Assembly: GCF_001667015.1 (NCBI RefSeq)
Contig: NZ_LZIS01000001.1
Location: forward strand, 1 to 64,000
Source of the DNA: Mycobacterium sp. E3198
Lineage (GTDB): Bacteria; Actinomycetota; Actinomycetes; Mycobacteriales; Mycobacteriaceae
DNA length: 64,000 bases
Direction: 5' to 3'
In this document: positions 63,962 to 64,000 of the stretch, in pieces
Position numbering within the stretch: the first letter of the stretch is position 1
How the letters are laid out: each line of letters starts with the position of its first letter
Notes under the pieces: model-generated
Told to the model about the DNA's origin: nothing
The model's input: the letters and a program-made list of their open reading frames with translations, nothing else
Database searches by the model: none
Position numbers and translations under genes: made by a program

Positions 63962-64000
63962 GCCCCCGAGGTTGCCACACCGACGTCGCGCGACAAATAG

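Overview
The window is high-GC (roughly 68-70%) actinobacterial DNA. Its gene order is that of a slow-growing mycobacterium. From memory of the M. tuberculosis map, one strand-consistent backbone runs ilvE (Rv2210c), gcvT, adenylyl cyclase Rv2212, pepB, ephD, dlaT, Rv2216, lipB, lipA, Rv2219, the RDD protein, glnA1, glnE, glnA2, Rv2223c, caeA/hip1, panB, the CYTH-CHAD protein Rv2226, rnpB, Rv2228c, Rv2229c, Rv2230c, cobC, ptkA, ptpA, Rv2235, cobD, Rv2237. Accessory genes between these blocks, three P450s, a lone PE gene and a MIRU-like repeat fit a non-tuberculous species, most likely of or near the M. avium complex. The species cannot be fixed from the sequence alone.

Layout. 0-3.4 kb: a zinc-metallopeptidase lipoprotein, a small exported protein and a beta-propeller-like lipoprotein, all on the minus strand. 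3.5-8.5 kb: ilvE and gcvT facing a class III cyclase and leucyl aminopeptidase. 8.5-11.1 kb: accessory FAD oxidoreductase, SRPBCC protein and a small membrane protein. 11.1-18.8 kb: ephD, then the lipoate block (dlaT, Rv2216-like epimerase, lipB, lipA, Rv2219) and an RDD protein. 19.0-27.0 kb: the glutamine synthetase block (glnA1, glnE, glnA2) with a four-pentamer GlnR-type operator at glnA1; two accessory genes are translationally coupled behind glnE. 27.0-36.3 kb: tandem Hip1-type serine proteases, a WS/DGAT acyltransferase, panB, a Tat-type GH5-like glycosidase, CYTH-CHAD and a DHFR/RibD-like reductase. 36.33-36.75 kb: RNase P RNA.

36.8-54.7 kb is an accessory oxidative-metabolism region that replaces the short rnpB-to-Rv2228c interval of M. 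tuberculosis. It holds a P450-ferredoxin pair with Zn-ADH and ALDH; a PE gene; a membrane Mo-cofactor oxidoreductase; a natural fusion of a Baeyer-Villiger-type monooxygenase to an HSL-type esterase; an ECF-like sigma factor with a C-terminal H-x3-C-x2-C motif facing an FHA-HTH protein; a second P450; and a coupled amidohydrolase-amidohydrolase-P450 set facing a TetR regulator. The last P450 carries an apparently in-frame MIRU-like insertion.

54.7-64 kb returns to the backbone: a tightly overlapping cobC/Rv2230c/Rv2229c/Rv2228c operon, ptkA-ptpA-SURF1, cobD, an unlisted 46-residue membrane protein, an Rv2237-like DUF2236 protein and an epoxide hydrolase. Several gene ends, mainly of convergent genes, carry long palindromic intergenic elements that fall into at least three sequence families. 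I see no CRISPR array, insertion sequence, prophage or tRNA gene.
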